Source: JADCCX01 sp051649305
Lineage (GTDB): Bacteria > Pseudomonadota > Alphaproteobacteria > Rhizobiales > Beijerinckiaceae
DNA length: 64,000 bases
Direction: 5' to 3'
NCBI GenBank assembly: GCA_051649305.1
Contig: JBOFGV010000110.1
Span: forward strand, 1 to 64,000
Position numbers and translations under genes: made by a program. Positions 28,570-36,257 of this stretch are shown one piece after another (within the stretch, counting starts at the first letter, position 1; each line of letters starts with the position of its first letter). The notes under the pieces were generated by a model. The model was not told the origin of the DNA, searched no databases, and was given only the letters and a program-made list of their open reading frames with translations.

Positions 28570-28825
28570 CGTCGACTCCATCATTGTTCCACCTGAAGCA
28601 TATGCGGAACTGGTTATTGATCCTGATGCTGTTCTGTCCCTTGCGGTCACCTCCCAACAGTTCCAACTGGTTACCTGGCGGATCCATCAGTGACTCAAGG
28701 GTTGGAGCAGCATCCAACAGCTCTAGCTTTTTTCGCGCTCGGGCAAATATCTGGGGTGGAAACCCTTTGGGCTGCTTGCCGTCAAATACTGCCTTGGTCA
28801 CTTTGTCCTTGAAGCTTCGGATCGT
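28544..28825 (-). CDS. higB: HigB-type mRNA interferase toxin with a non-standard start
   Basis: The product is about 93 residues with the RelE-superfamily HigB ending SIRINNQFRICFRW, DDVEITDYH and the PPGNQLELL segment. Homologues begin MI(K/R)SF; here the codon at that place is ACG (28825-28823), giving TIRSFKDK. The frame is open upstream to an ATG at 28876, but that ATG lies within an operator and upstream of the predicted promoter. Translation may use ACG, a GTG eight codons further in, or be lost. Toxin activity is therefore uncertain. Confidence 0.8.
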   Translation of the reverse strand, partial: TIRSFKDKVTKAVFDGKQPKGFPPQIFARARKKLELLDAAPTLESLMDPPGNQLELLGGDRKGQNSIRINNQFRICFRWNNDGVDDVEITDYH

Positions 28826-28831
28826 CCAGGT

Positions 28832-28860
28832 ATTGTATCGGAAAGCGATACGCTTCACAA
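28832..28860 (-). promoter_or_regulatory. Predicted higBA promoter
   Basis: Reading the minus strand, a -35 TTGTGA (28860-28855), a 17-base spacer and a -10 TACAAT (28837-28832) form a good sigma-70 promoter. The expected transcript start falls near 28825, at the ACG that replaces the usual ATG, so the toxin message would be essentially leaderless. Confidence 0.6.
28835..28851. promoter_or_regulatory. HigA-type operator 1 (GTATCG-N5-CGATAC)
   Basis: A perfect six-base inverted repeat with a five-base centre lies between the -35 and -10 boxes of the higBA promoter, partly covering the -10. It is the expected place for repression by HigA. A second copy with the same arms lies 33 bases away. 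Confidence 0.65.
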
Positions 28861-28867
28861 GTAATTT

Positions 28868-28884
28868 GTATCGCATTGCGATAC
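28868..28884. promoter_or_regulatory. HigA-type operator 2 (GTATCG-N5-CGATAC)
   Basis: The second copy of the palindrome has the same arms as operator 1 and is spaced 33 bases from it (about three helical turns). It ends 17 bases before the ATG of the divergent hydrolase gene, so a bound repressor could also affect that gene. Confidence 0.65.
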
Positions 28885-28901
28885 ATCAAGGGACACCCCC
28901 C

Positions 28902-30149
28902 ATGACCACGCTCCCCAACCTCGTCATCAACCCGCAGCGCCTGTGGGATAGCCTGATGGAGACCGCCAAGTTCGGGGCCAATGAAAAAGGCGGCATCAAG
29001 CGCCTCACGTTGTCAGATGAAGACAAGCAGGTGCGTGACTGGTTCACCCGCGCCTGCGAGGCTGTGGGCTGCACCGTGGCGGTGGATGATTGCGGCAACA
29101 TGTTTGCCCGCCGCCCCGGCAAGCGCAACGATCTTGATCCCATCTGCATGGGCTCGCATCTCGACACACAACCGACCGGTGGCAAGTTTGACGGTGTGCT
29201 GGGCGTGCTCGGCGCGCTGGAAGTCCTGCGCACCATGCATGATATGGGCTATGAGACAAATGCGCCCATCGAGGTTGTGAACTGGACCAATGAGGAAGGC
29301 GCACGCTACGCCCCCGCCATGCTGGCGTCGGGCGTTTTCGCAGGCGCGTTCAGCCGGGACTATTGCTATGCCCGCGAGGACCGCGACGGCAAACGCTTCG
29401 ATACGGAACTGGAGCGTATCGGCTATAAAGGCGCTGAACCTGTGGGCCGCCGCAAGATTGGCGCGATGTTTGAACTGCACATCGAGCAAGGGCCTATTCT
29501 GGAAGCGGAGAACACCATGATCGGCGTCGTCACCGGCGTGCAGGGTGTGCGCTGGTATGAGGTGAATGTGTGCGGACAATCCGCCCATACCGGGGCCACA
29601 CCCATGCACCTGCGCAAGAACGCGCTGCTGGGTGCTGCCCGCATGGTGGAGGCAATCAACGCCATTGCGCTCGCCCATGCGCCCCACGGTGTGGCAACCG
29701 TTGGCCTGATGGAAGTTCAGCCCAATTCGCGCAATGTTGTGCCCGGCGATGTCTTCTTCTGCATTGACCTGCGCCATCCTGATGAAGCTGTGCTCGACAG
29801 GATGGAAGCCGCCATGCGCGAAGCCCTGCCCAAGGTGATGGAGCCACTGGGCCTCAGCTTTGATGAGAAATGCATCTGGTCAAATGCCGCAGTGCGCTTT
29901 CACCCGGAGTTGATCGACTGCGTGCGCAAGGGTGCGGCGAAGTCCGGCTATGGCACGCGCGACATCGTGTCAGGTGCGGGCCACGACGCCGCTTACATCG
30001 CGCGGGTAGCACCCACGACGATGATCTTTGTGCCTTGTGCAGGCGGTGTCAGCCACAATGAGGCGGAATCCACTTCGTTTGATGAATGCGGTGCGGGCAC
30101 ACAGGTGCTGCTGGAAGCCGTGCTGGAGTATGACCAGCGCTTTGCGTGA
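28902..30149 (+). CDS. M20 family Zn-dependent amidohydrolase (beta-ureidopropionase/N-carbamoyl amino acid hydrolase type)
   Basis: This 415-residue enzyme has M20 metal sites in GSHLDTQPTGGKFDG, TNEEGARY and HIEQGPILE, and the dimerisation region with GVQGVRWYEVNVCGQSAHTG. Close family members hydrolyse N-carbamoyl-beta-alanine or N-carbamoyl-L-amino acids, or allantoate. Next to dihydropyrimidinase the first option fits best: it would release beta-alanine, CO2 and ammonia. The ATG at 28902 follows AAGGGACACCCCC. The frame is open 345 bases upstream, but that portion is antisense to higB and is not coding. The pair with hydA is separated by the higBA insertion. Confidence 0.9.
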   Translation: MTTLPNLVINPQRLWDSLMETAKFGANEKGGIKRLTLSDEDKQVRDWFTRACEAVGCTVAVDDCGNMFARRPGKRNDLDPICMGSHLDTQPTGGKFDGVLGVLGALEVLRTMHDMGYETNAPIEVVNWTNEEGARYAPAMLASGVFAGAFSRDYCYAREDRDGKRFDTELERIGYKGAEPVGRRKIGAMFELHIEQGPILEAENTMIGVVTGVQGVRWYEVNVCGQSAHTGATPMHLRKNALLGAARMVEAINAIALAHAPHGVATVGLMEVQPNSRNVVPGDVFFCIDLRHPDEAVLDRMEAAMREALPKVMEPLGLSFDEKCIWSNAAVRFHPELIDCVRKGAAKSGYGTRDIVSGAGHDAAYIARVAPTTMIFVPCAGGVSHNEAESTSFDECGAGTQVLLEAVLEYDQRFA

Positions 30150-30162
30150 GGGGTAGTGCGCG

Positions 30163-30204
30163 GTTTCAACAGTTTGGCTTGAAATCAGTTTGAACTGTTG
30201 AAAC
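30163..30204. repeat. Perfect 12-base inverted repeat
   Basis: GTTTCAACAGTT at 30163-30174 and AACTGTTGAAAC at 30193-30204 are exact complements across an 18-base loop, starting 14 bases after the hydrolase stop. No T-run follows, so it is not a classical terminator. It may be an RNA stem ending the operon or a relic of the insertion that brought the toxin-antitoxin genes. Confidence 0.6.
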
Positions 30205-30324
30205 ATGTAGACCTTGCCGCATATCGGTTTCAGTCTTCAAAGGAAGCAGACCGAGCAATGCAATTGCACTTTCTTGCACCCGGATGCATTCTATTGTACT
30301 GGCCATACAGAAAGGACGGTCGAC

Positions 30325-30564
30325 ATGCCTTCCGTTACGCTTCGCATTGAAAAGCCTGAATTGCTTGATCGCCTCGACCAGCTTGCGGCATCCACGGATC
30401 GCTCGCGCAACTGGCTGCTGAACCGCGCGTTTGAAGACTATCTTGCCTTGCAGGAATGGCAGATCGGCAAAATCGAAGCGGGCATCGCTGCGGCTGATGC
30501 AGGCGATTTTGCGTCCGATGATGAAGTCGAAGCAATTTTCGCTGCCCACGAGCGCCCTGCATGA
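30325..30564 (+). CDS. ParD/CopG-type antitoxin
   Basis: A 79-residue ribbon-helix-helix protein beginning PSVTLRIEKPELLDRLDQLA with STDRSRNWLLNRAFEDYL, followed by an acidic tail (GIAAADAGDFASDDEVEAIF) that would bind the toxin. The start at 30325 follows AAAGGACGG. Its stop overlaps the next ATG by four bases, the usual antitoxin-first arrangement of parDE. Such proteins repress their own promoter. Confidence 0.9.
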   Translation: MPSVTLRIEKPELLDRLDQLAASTDRSRNWLLNRAFEDYLALQEWQIGKIEAGIAAADAGDFASDDEVEAIFAAHERPA

Positions 30565-30845
30565 GGTTGCGCTGGACGCGCCCGGCGCTTCGCGATCTCG
30601 ATACCATCGGCAGATACCTCGCAAGCCATGATCCAAAAGCTGCGTCGCGGATTATCCTGAGGGTGCGCGATTCCTGTCAACAGCTGACGGCCCATCCCGA
30701 AAGCGGTAGGGCCGGTCGCGTCCCCGGCACCCGCGAACTGGTGGTCAATGGCACACCCTATATTGTTCCCTACCGCGTGCGGGAGAGTGATGTGGAATTG
30801 CTTGCGGTTTTCCATGGTGCCCGCCGCTGGCCGGAGGAGTTTTGA
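30561..30845 (+). CDS. RelE/ParE family toxin
   Basis: The 94-residue protein shows the ParE pattern: WTRPALRDLDTIGRYLASHD, an internal PESGRAGRVPGTREL and YIVPYRVRESDVELLAVFHGARRW. ParE toxins poison DNA gyrase and RelE members cut mRNA; the GR-V-TREL type fits the ParE/RelE_StbE-like group, but target is uncertain. It is intact, translated from the four-base overlap with its antitoxin. Confidence 0.9.
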   Translation: MRLRWTRPALRDLDTIGRYLASHDPKAASRIILRVRDSCQQLTAHPESGRAGRVPGTRELVVNGTPYIVPYRVRESDVELLAVFHGARRWPEEF

Positions 30846-30903
30846 GGTTGGTGGGGCAGAGTGCGGATTTCTGCCACTTTGTTGAGTGACTTGCACAGGG
30901 TTT

Positions 30904-31053
30904 GTGCGTCCTTCGAGACGCGCTTTTAGCGCTCCTCAGGATGAGGAAATTGGGAACTGGCAGCAATCCTCCGTTGTTTGGAGCTTTAAGGCTGACTGCA
31001 ACACCAATCTCCTCATGCCGAGGAGGCGCAAAGCGCCGTCTCGAAGCACGCAG
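30904..31053. repeat. Dispersed palindromic repeat of the TTCGAGACG type
   Basis: Left arm GCGTCCTTCGAGACG with GCGCTCCTCAGGATGAGG and right arm CCTCATGCCGAGGAGGCGC with CGTCTCGAAGCACGC are inverted, imperfect copies. The core CTTCGAGACGC and CTCAGGATGAGG is a widespread intergenic repeat in Rhizobiales. It fills most of the gap between parE and the converging AbiJ-like gene. Confidence 0.7.
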
Positions 31054-31111
31054 GATGCCCATGCAAGTCAGGACGGGCAATGTGTGGAAAGAATGAGAAT
31101 TGCCTATGGCG

Positions 31112-31983
31112 TTACTTTGCCTCAGCAACAGCCAACTTCTCTTTCTTCCGGCTCAGATAGCCAATGAACGCCGCACAGGCTGAAACAAAGAATATCGCTT
31201 CTTCCATATCGACATTTGGCTTCTCGCCAAAAAGCGATGAATGTCGAATGCCTTTTTCTGCACTCGTGTACCCGTAGAGTTTTGTGAACGCGTCAAAAAG
31301 TGGTTTTTGCGCAGCCGATCCGTTCGAGAGGATGTTCAGTGCTGCAGAAAGAGTAGCATCTGACTTTCCTGAGAATTCCTTCGTGGCAGACTCCACTGCA
31401 GTGATTGCCTCCCGGATTGTTCCAGCATGATCACCATTGTTTATACCATAAATGGCTTTTTGCATGTGGTCACGAGCACTTAGAAATGGCGACTGAAATA
31501 CCCTATCAATATCAGATTTTAGAGTACTTGCTTGAGTCTCATCTAAGATCGGAATAATAGTTTGTGTATTCAAATCAACACGATATGTGAATAAGGCTGG
31601 TCAAGCGCCTCAGATATATTCAGAATAATATTATCGCCTATGACAATATGTCTGATATAAAATTGCAGTATATCAAATATATCAATATAGTTTGCTTTTT
31701 TTATTATTTCTAATAAATAATCAAGCCTACTATTGTTAATAAATAATTTTTGAATTTCACTCTTATACATAAATTTTGAATTCTCTAAATAGTAATCGAT
31801 TATAAATTCAAGATCTGCCATTCGAGTAATAGCACTATATGCCGTGCGGTCATCATAAACATAGTTGTAAATTGTATTTGATAGCCGCGACCTAAGTCTT
31901 TTGTCAATTTCACCCCATCTTAGAAAATCGGGATATTCAACCCTACCTTCTGCCTCAGCAAAGCTAACCTTCGTGCGATCCAT
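31112..31983 (-). pseudogene. AbiJ-like putative abortive-infection gene, frameshifted
   Basis: Two minus-strand frames abut. The upstream one (31983 to 31570, 137 residues from ATG 31983) resembles the AbiJ N-terminal domain (VSFAEAEGRVEY, then EIDKRLRSRLSNTIYNYV). The downstream one (to 31112) has the HEPN-like C-terminal domain (DHMQKAIYGINNGDHAGTIR, EAITAVESATKEF, FTKLYGYTSAEKGIRHSSL). In the second frame, codons before the TTG at 31573 already read LFTYRVDLNTQTIIPI, which family proteins have joined to the N-terminal part. Restoring one T near 31605 gives about 290 residues. The N-terminal half is markedly AT-rich. It starts 12 bases behind gyrB. Confidence 0.75.
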
Positions 31984-31994
31984 GGCCCAACTAC

Positions 31995-34490
31995 TCACAC
32001 ATCCAGATTTGCCACACTCAGCGCGTTCTCCTGAATGAACGCCCTGCGCGGCTCCACCACATCGCCCATGAGTTTGACGAAGATATCGTCCGCTTCATCC
32101 ACTTCCTTGATCTTGACCTGCAGCAATGAACGCGCATTGCGGTCCAGCGTGGTTTCCCAGAGCTGGCCGGGGTTCATCTCGCCAAGGCCTTTGTAGCGCT
32201 GCAAACGCACACCATCGGAACCTGACAGTTTGACTGCGTTGAACAAGGAGACGGGGCCATAAACCGCCGTGTCCTTGTTCTTGCGGTTGAAGATAGCGGG
32301 CTTGGCATAGGCTTCACCCAGAGAAGCCGCACGCTCGTTAAGCTTGCGGGCATCAACAGAATGCAGCAGCTGATGGTCGAGATGGATAACCTGCATAACA
32401 CCGCGCACGGTACGCTTCAGCATGTACCCGCCGTCGGCCACCTCGCCGCTCCAGCCCTTTTCAAACTCGTCAGCCAATATATCAAGGCGCTTGGCTATGG
32501 CCGTCGCCATCTCGGGTGAGACGGCATCAGGCCTCAGCGCGCCGGCAACAGCCGCCTGCTCCACCGCCGTGCGGTCATAACGCGAATGCAACCCGTTGAG
32601 CACGGTGCGCACCAGATGCGCCTCGTCAATCAGCGCCTTCAGGTCAGCACCAGAACGATCACCCGAACCAACCCGCAGCACAGCGCCTTCAAGGCCACCG
32701 TCCAGGAGATATTCCTCATAGGCGCGCTCGTCTTTCAGGTAGACCTCCGTCTTTCCCTTGGCCGCCTTGTAGAGCGGCGGCTGTGCAATATAGACATAGC
32801 CGCGCTCGATCAGCTCCGGCATCTGGCGGAAGAAGAACGTCAGCAACAACGTGCGGATATGCGAACCGTCGACGTCAGCATCCGTCATGATGATGATCTT
32901 GTGATAGCGCGTCTTGTCGGCGTTGAATTCCTCGCGGCCAATGCCCGTGCCCAGTGCCGTGATCAACGTGCCGATTTCCTGAGAGGACAGCATCTTGTCA
33001 AAGCGCGCGCGCTCGACGTTGAGGATCTTGCCACGCAGCGGGAGGATGGCCTGAAACTCGCGGTTGCGACCCTGCTTGGCGGAACCACCGGCCGAATCTC
33101 CCTCAACCAGAAAGAGTTCGGATTTCGCGGGATCACGCTCCTGACAATCCGCCAATTTGCCGGGCAATGAGGCGATATCGAGCACACCCTTGCGGCGGGT
33201 CAGTTCGCGCGCCTTGCGGGCGGCTTCGCGCGCAGCAGCAGCTTCCACCACCTTGGTGACAATAAGCTTGGCTTCCGTCGGATGCTCTTCAAACCATGTG
33301 GCGAGGCGGTCGTTCAGCATGCTTTCGACCACGGGGCGCACTTCGGAGGAGACGAGCTTGTCCTTGGTCTGGCTGGAGAACTTCGGATCCGGAACCTTCA
33401 CAGAAACAATGGCAGTGAGGCCCTCGCGGCAATCATCGCCGGTGAGCTCCACCTTTTCCTTTTTGGCAATGCCCGAACGCTCGGCATAGCCGTTGACCTG
33501 CCGGGTCAATGCCCCACGGAAACCGGCAAGGTGCGTGCCGCCATCGCGTTGGGGAATGTTGTTGGTGAAGCACAGAACGCTCTCATGGTAGCTGTCGTTC
33601 CACCACAGCGCCACCTCGATGCCGATACCGCTTTCTCCGCCTTCTTCCTGCGTGCGCATGACCATGACGGGTGTTTTCAGCAGGGGTGTCTTTGTTCTAT
33701 CCAGAAAGCGAACGAAAGCTTCAAGGCCGCCTTCGTAGAAAAGCTCATCAACCTTGTTTTCGCCGTGACGGCGGTCGGTGAGTGTAATCCTGACACCAGA
33801 GTTGAGGAATGCCAGCTCACGCAAGCGGTGTTCCAGCGTTTTGTAGTCGAATTCCGTTACGCCGCTGAAGGTGGCTGCAATGCCATTTTCATCGAGCGTT
33901 TCCTTGCCAACCTTTTCGCCGATGGAGGGCAGAAAAGTGACCTCTGTGCCGCGCTTGCCATTGGATGGGGCAATAACGCGCAGCGGGTTCTGTGCCACGC
34001 CGTCACGAAACTCCATTTCATGCGTCTGGCCATTCTGGTGGATGCGCAAGGTCAGCACCCGCGACAGCGCGTTGACGACGGATACGCCCACGCCGTGCAG
34101 ACCGCCGGAGACCTTGTACGAGTTCTGGTCGAACTTGCCACCGGCATGCAGCTCGGTCATCACGATCTCGGCAGCGGAGCGCTTTGGCTCCTGATCGTCA
34201 TCCTGCTTGACGGCTGTGGGAATGCCGCGCCCGTTGTCCGTCACGGTGCAGGAACCATCCTCGTTCAGCGTGACGGTGACTTCGGTGGCGTGGCCTGCCA
34301 ATGCCTCGTCGATGGCGTTGTCCACCACCTCATAAATCATGTGGTGAAGGCCCGAGCCGTCATCGGTATCACCGATATACATGCCCGGCCGCTTGCGCAC
34401 GGCATCAAGCCCTTTCAGGACCTTGATGGAGTCTGCGCCATAGAGGTTTGGATCAGTGCCTTCAGGCGTCTGAGCTGCAGGTTCGGCCAT
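31995..34490 (-). CDS. gyrB: DNA gyrase subunit B
   Basis: The 831-residue protein carries the GHKL ATPase sites (EVVDNAIDEALAGHA, TDNGRGIPT, GGLHGVGVSVVNALS), the Toprim metal motifs (LFLVEGDSAGGSAKQGR and IIMTDADVDGSHI) and the C-terminal QRYKGLGEMNP. With GyrA it introduces negative supercoils using ATP. Length and all motifs are intact. No recF or dnaN gene is adjacent, and the AbiJ-like gene follows directly. Quinolone and coumarin contact regions were not examined residue by residue. Confidence 0.98.
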   Translation of the reverse strand: MAEPAAQTPEGTDPNLYGADSIKVLKGLDAVRKRPGMYIGDTDDGSGLHHMIYEVVDNAIDEALAGHATEVTVTLNEDGSCTVTDNGRGIPTAVKQDDDQEPKRSAAEIVMTELHAGGKFDQNSYKVSGGLHGVGVSVVNALSRVLTLRIHQNGQTHEMEFRDGVAQNPLRVIAPSNGKRGTEVTFLPSIGEKVGKETLDENGIAATFSGVTEFDYKTLEHRLRELAFLNSGVRITLTDRRHGENKVDELFYEGGLEAFVRFLDRTKTPLLKTPVMVMRTQEEGGESGIGIEVALWWNDSYHESVLCFTNNIPQRDGGTHLAGFRGALTRQVNGYAERSGIAKKEKVELTGDDCREGLTAIVSVKVPDPKFSSQTKDKLVSSEVRPVVESMLNDRLATWFEEHPTEAKLIVTKVVEAAAAREAARKARELTRRKGVLDIASLPGKLADCQERDPAKSELFLVEGDSAGGSAKQGRNREFQAILPLRGKILNVERARFDKMLSSQEIGTLITALGTGIGREEFNADKTRYHKIIIMTDADVDGSHIRTLLLTFFFRQMPELIERGYVYIAQPPLYKAAKGKTEVYLKDERAYEEYLLDGGLEGAVLRVGSGDRSGADLKALIDEAHLVRTVLNGLHSRYDRTAVEQAAVAGALRPDAVSPEMATAIAKRLDILADEFEKGWSGEVADGGYMLKRTVRGVMQVIHLDHQLLHSVDARKLNERAASLGEAYAKPAIFNRKNKDTAVYGPVSLFNAVKLSGSDGVRLQRYKGLGEMNPGQLWETTLDRNARSLLQVKIKEVDEADDIFVKLMGDVVEPRRAFIQENALSVANLDV

Positions 34491-34503
34491 ATCGGAACTA
34501 TGC

Positions 34504-34529
34504 TTTCGCTGATTGATTCGTCAGCGAAA
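34504..34529. repeat. Inverted repeat in the gyrB leader
   Basis: TTTCGCTGA at 34504-34512 and TCAGCGAAA at 34521-34529 are exact nine-base complements with an eight-base loop, starting 14 bases upstream of the gyrB ATG. It could be a protein-binding site or a leader hairpin responding to supercoiling; function unknown. Confidence 0.45.
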
Positions 34530-34576
34530 ACTTTAGCCGCTTAACCCTTCAAAAGCACGGGTTTAATGCCCGGTTT

Positions 34577-34942
34577 TCAGTGACATACACGGACATATCG
34601 GTGGGTCCAGGTGTACTGGTCCACCCAGACGCGCTGGCGCTGCATGGCGCAGGCGGGCACATACTCCACATCAGGATAGCGCTCAAAATGACGGTAGTGC
34701 ACGCGCGGGCGTGTATAGACAGGCTCTGGCTCCACATAGACGGGAGCCGGACGGGCGGAATTGATGATGGCACCGGCTGCCAGACCGCCAATCACGCCGC
34801 CGATAACACCACCGGCGAGCGCCTCACCACCGTGGTGGCGACGCGGATAATACTGCGCATCGGCTGGCAACACAGCGGCTGCTGAGAAAAGCACTGCACC
34901 TGCAAGAGCCAGAGCGCTCTGGCGGAGTGATATGATCGTCAT
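34577..34942 (-). CDS. Secreted glycine-zipper protein of unknown function
   Basis: A 121-residue protein with a signal peptide (ALALAGAVLFSAAAVLPADA, cleaved after ADA), a basic QYYPRRHHGG stretch and a glycine zipper (GEALAGGVIGGVIGGLAAGA) that may insert in a membrane, followed by a Tyr/Pro/Arg-rich tail with two cysteines (CAMQ and VCH-end). BA14K- or surface-exposed small proteins of Rhizobiales look similar, but no family is asserted. A weak stem-loop (CCGGGCATTAAACCCG followed by TGCTTTT) lies just after the stop. Confidence 0.7.
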   Translation of the reverse strand: MTIISLRQSALALAGAVLFSAAAVLPADAQYYPRRHHGGEALAGGVIGGVIGGLAAGAIINSARPAPVYVEPEPVYTRPRVHYRHFERYPDVEYVPACAMQRQRVWVDQYTWTHRYVRVCH

Positions 34943-35015
34943 TTATGCCTCCAGATTCCCCAACCTGAAGGCATAAAATCGCAGGTAAATTTTAATACCT
35001 TGGTAAGGAACGTGG

Positions 35016-35582
35016 TTAACGCGCCGATGTTCCCGGAAAATTTCCAGTAAAAGGCCTTGGCGCGCGCCAGCCACGGATGGCGATGGTGGCCAGAATGAAC
35101 GAGATCAGCGCATTCCAGCCTGCCAGTGAAAACCCCAGAATTCTGAAAGGGGCATCTGTGCAGCTGACAATCCGCGTCTTGTTCATGGCTGCCATGAGGT
35201 CACCCACATTGGCGGGTCCTTCCGCCAGCTTGCCGCCGCAATCAGCGGGCCCAAGCCACCAGCCCCATTCCACCCCGGCGTGGTGCACGCCAAGGGCCGT
35301 GCTGATCATGAAGATCATCGCCAGCATGGCAAAGGCCGGGCGCGCAGCTGTCCTGAACCGAAGTGGCCCCGAGATGAACAGCGCAAATGCCGCCAGCGGC
35401 ACAGCGGCATAATAGGGCCAGCGCTGCAGCAGACAAAGCTTGCAGGGCACATAGCCCAGCACCAGCTCCGTGAACCATGCCCCTGCGATGGTGGCCGTGG
35501 CGATGACGAACAGCACACCGGCGCGCCTCTGGGGCGCAGAGGCGGCGTAGTCATAGAGCATACCCAGATGCGGCAGTTTCAT
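35016..35582 (-). CDS. dsbB: Disulfide bond formation protein B
   Basis: The 188-residue protein has four membrane helices and the DsbB signature PCKLCLLQRWPYY with the first cysteine pair; the second pair lies in the periplasmic loop around PADCGGKL and RIVSCTDAPF. DsbB reoxidises DsbA and passes electrons to quinone. It lies 14 bases behind the YqaA-like gene on the same strand, a pairing that is conserved in many Rhizobiales. Confidence 0.93.
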   Translation of the reverse strand: MKLPHLGMLYDYAASAPQRRAGVLFVIATATIAGAWFTELVLGYVPCKLCLLQRWPYYAAVPLAAFALFISGPLRFRTAARPAFAMLAMIFMISTALGVHHAGVEWGWWLGPADCGGKLAEGPANVGDLMAAMNKTRIVSCTDAPFRILGFSLAGWNALISFILATIAIRGWRAPRPFTGNFPGTSAR

Positions 35583-35596
35583 GCGTTTGGTCTATG

Positions 35597-36178
35597 TCAC
35601 AACAGGAATTTCAGGGCAACAAATCCACCGATGATGGCCACCAGCAACGCACCCACAATCAACCCGCCATGCTTGTCCATCATGGCTTTGATAGGGCCAC
35701 CGAACTTTGTCAGCAGGCCTGCCACAAGGAAGAACCGTGCGCCGCGCGTGAGGATCGACAACACGATAAACCAGAAGAGATCATAGCCCGCGATGCCACT
35801 GGCGATGGTCACGAACTTGTAGGGGATCGGCGTCAATCCCTTGATGATAATCAGCAGCGCCCCGTACTCACGGTAGAGTGCCAGCAGGCTGTCGATCTTG
35901 GCAGCACCGCCATAGACACCAATCAGCCACTGGCCAATGGTCTGGAAAAAATAGGCCCCGATGGCATAGCCAAGCAGACCGCCCAGCACGGATGCAACGG
36001 TGCAGATGGCTGCATAGTGGTAGGCCCTGTGCGGCTTGGCCAGCGCCATAGGGGCCAGCACAACATCAGGCGGAATGGGAAAGAAGGAGCTTTCCGCAAA
36101 GGAAACGCCACCAAGGGCATAGGGAGCCGATGGTCGATTGGCGAGCGCCATGGTCCAGTCGTAGAGCTTCTTGAACAT
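35597..36178 (-). CDS. YqaA family membrane protein (DedA/VTT superfamily)
   Basis: A 193-residue protein with the VTT-domain signature FAESSFFPIPPDVVLAPM and the later KGLTPIPYKFVTIASG, both typical of YqaA. These proteins have re-entrant loops like DedA lipid scramblases. The function in bacteria is unknown, with lipid-carrier transport suggested for relatives. It shares a transcript with dsbB and is divergent from rluD. Confidence 0.88.
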   Translation of the reverse strand: MFKKLYDWTMALANRPSAPYALGGVSFAESSFFPIPPDVVLAPMALAKPHRAYHYAAICTVASVLGGLLGYAIGAYFFQTIGQWLIGVYGGAAKIDSLLALYREYGALLIIIKGLTPIPYKFVTIASGIAGYDLFWFIVLSILTRGARFFLVAGLLTKFGGPIKAMMDKHGGLIVGALLVAIIGGFVALKFLL

Positions 36179-36257
36179 GAAAGGATGGATAACGGCTTTG
36201 CCTTAATTTTCCATGTTTCAGTTGCGTTTTTGTGGTGCGTGGGGAATGAGAACCACA

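Noticed and set aside
28544..28876. HigB translated from ATG 28876
   Set aside because: The ATG is within a palindromic operator and upstream of the predicted promoter, and the added residues have no counterpart in HigB proteins.
33282..34544. A 420-codon open frame antisense to gyrB
   Set aside because: It mirrors conserved gyrB codons, so selection on gyrB explains the openness; no domain is visible.
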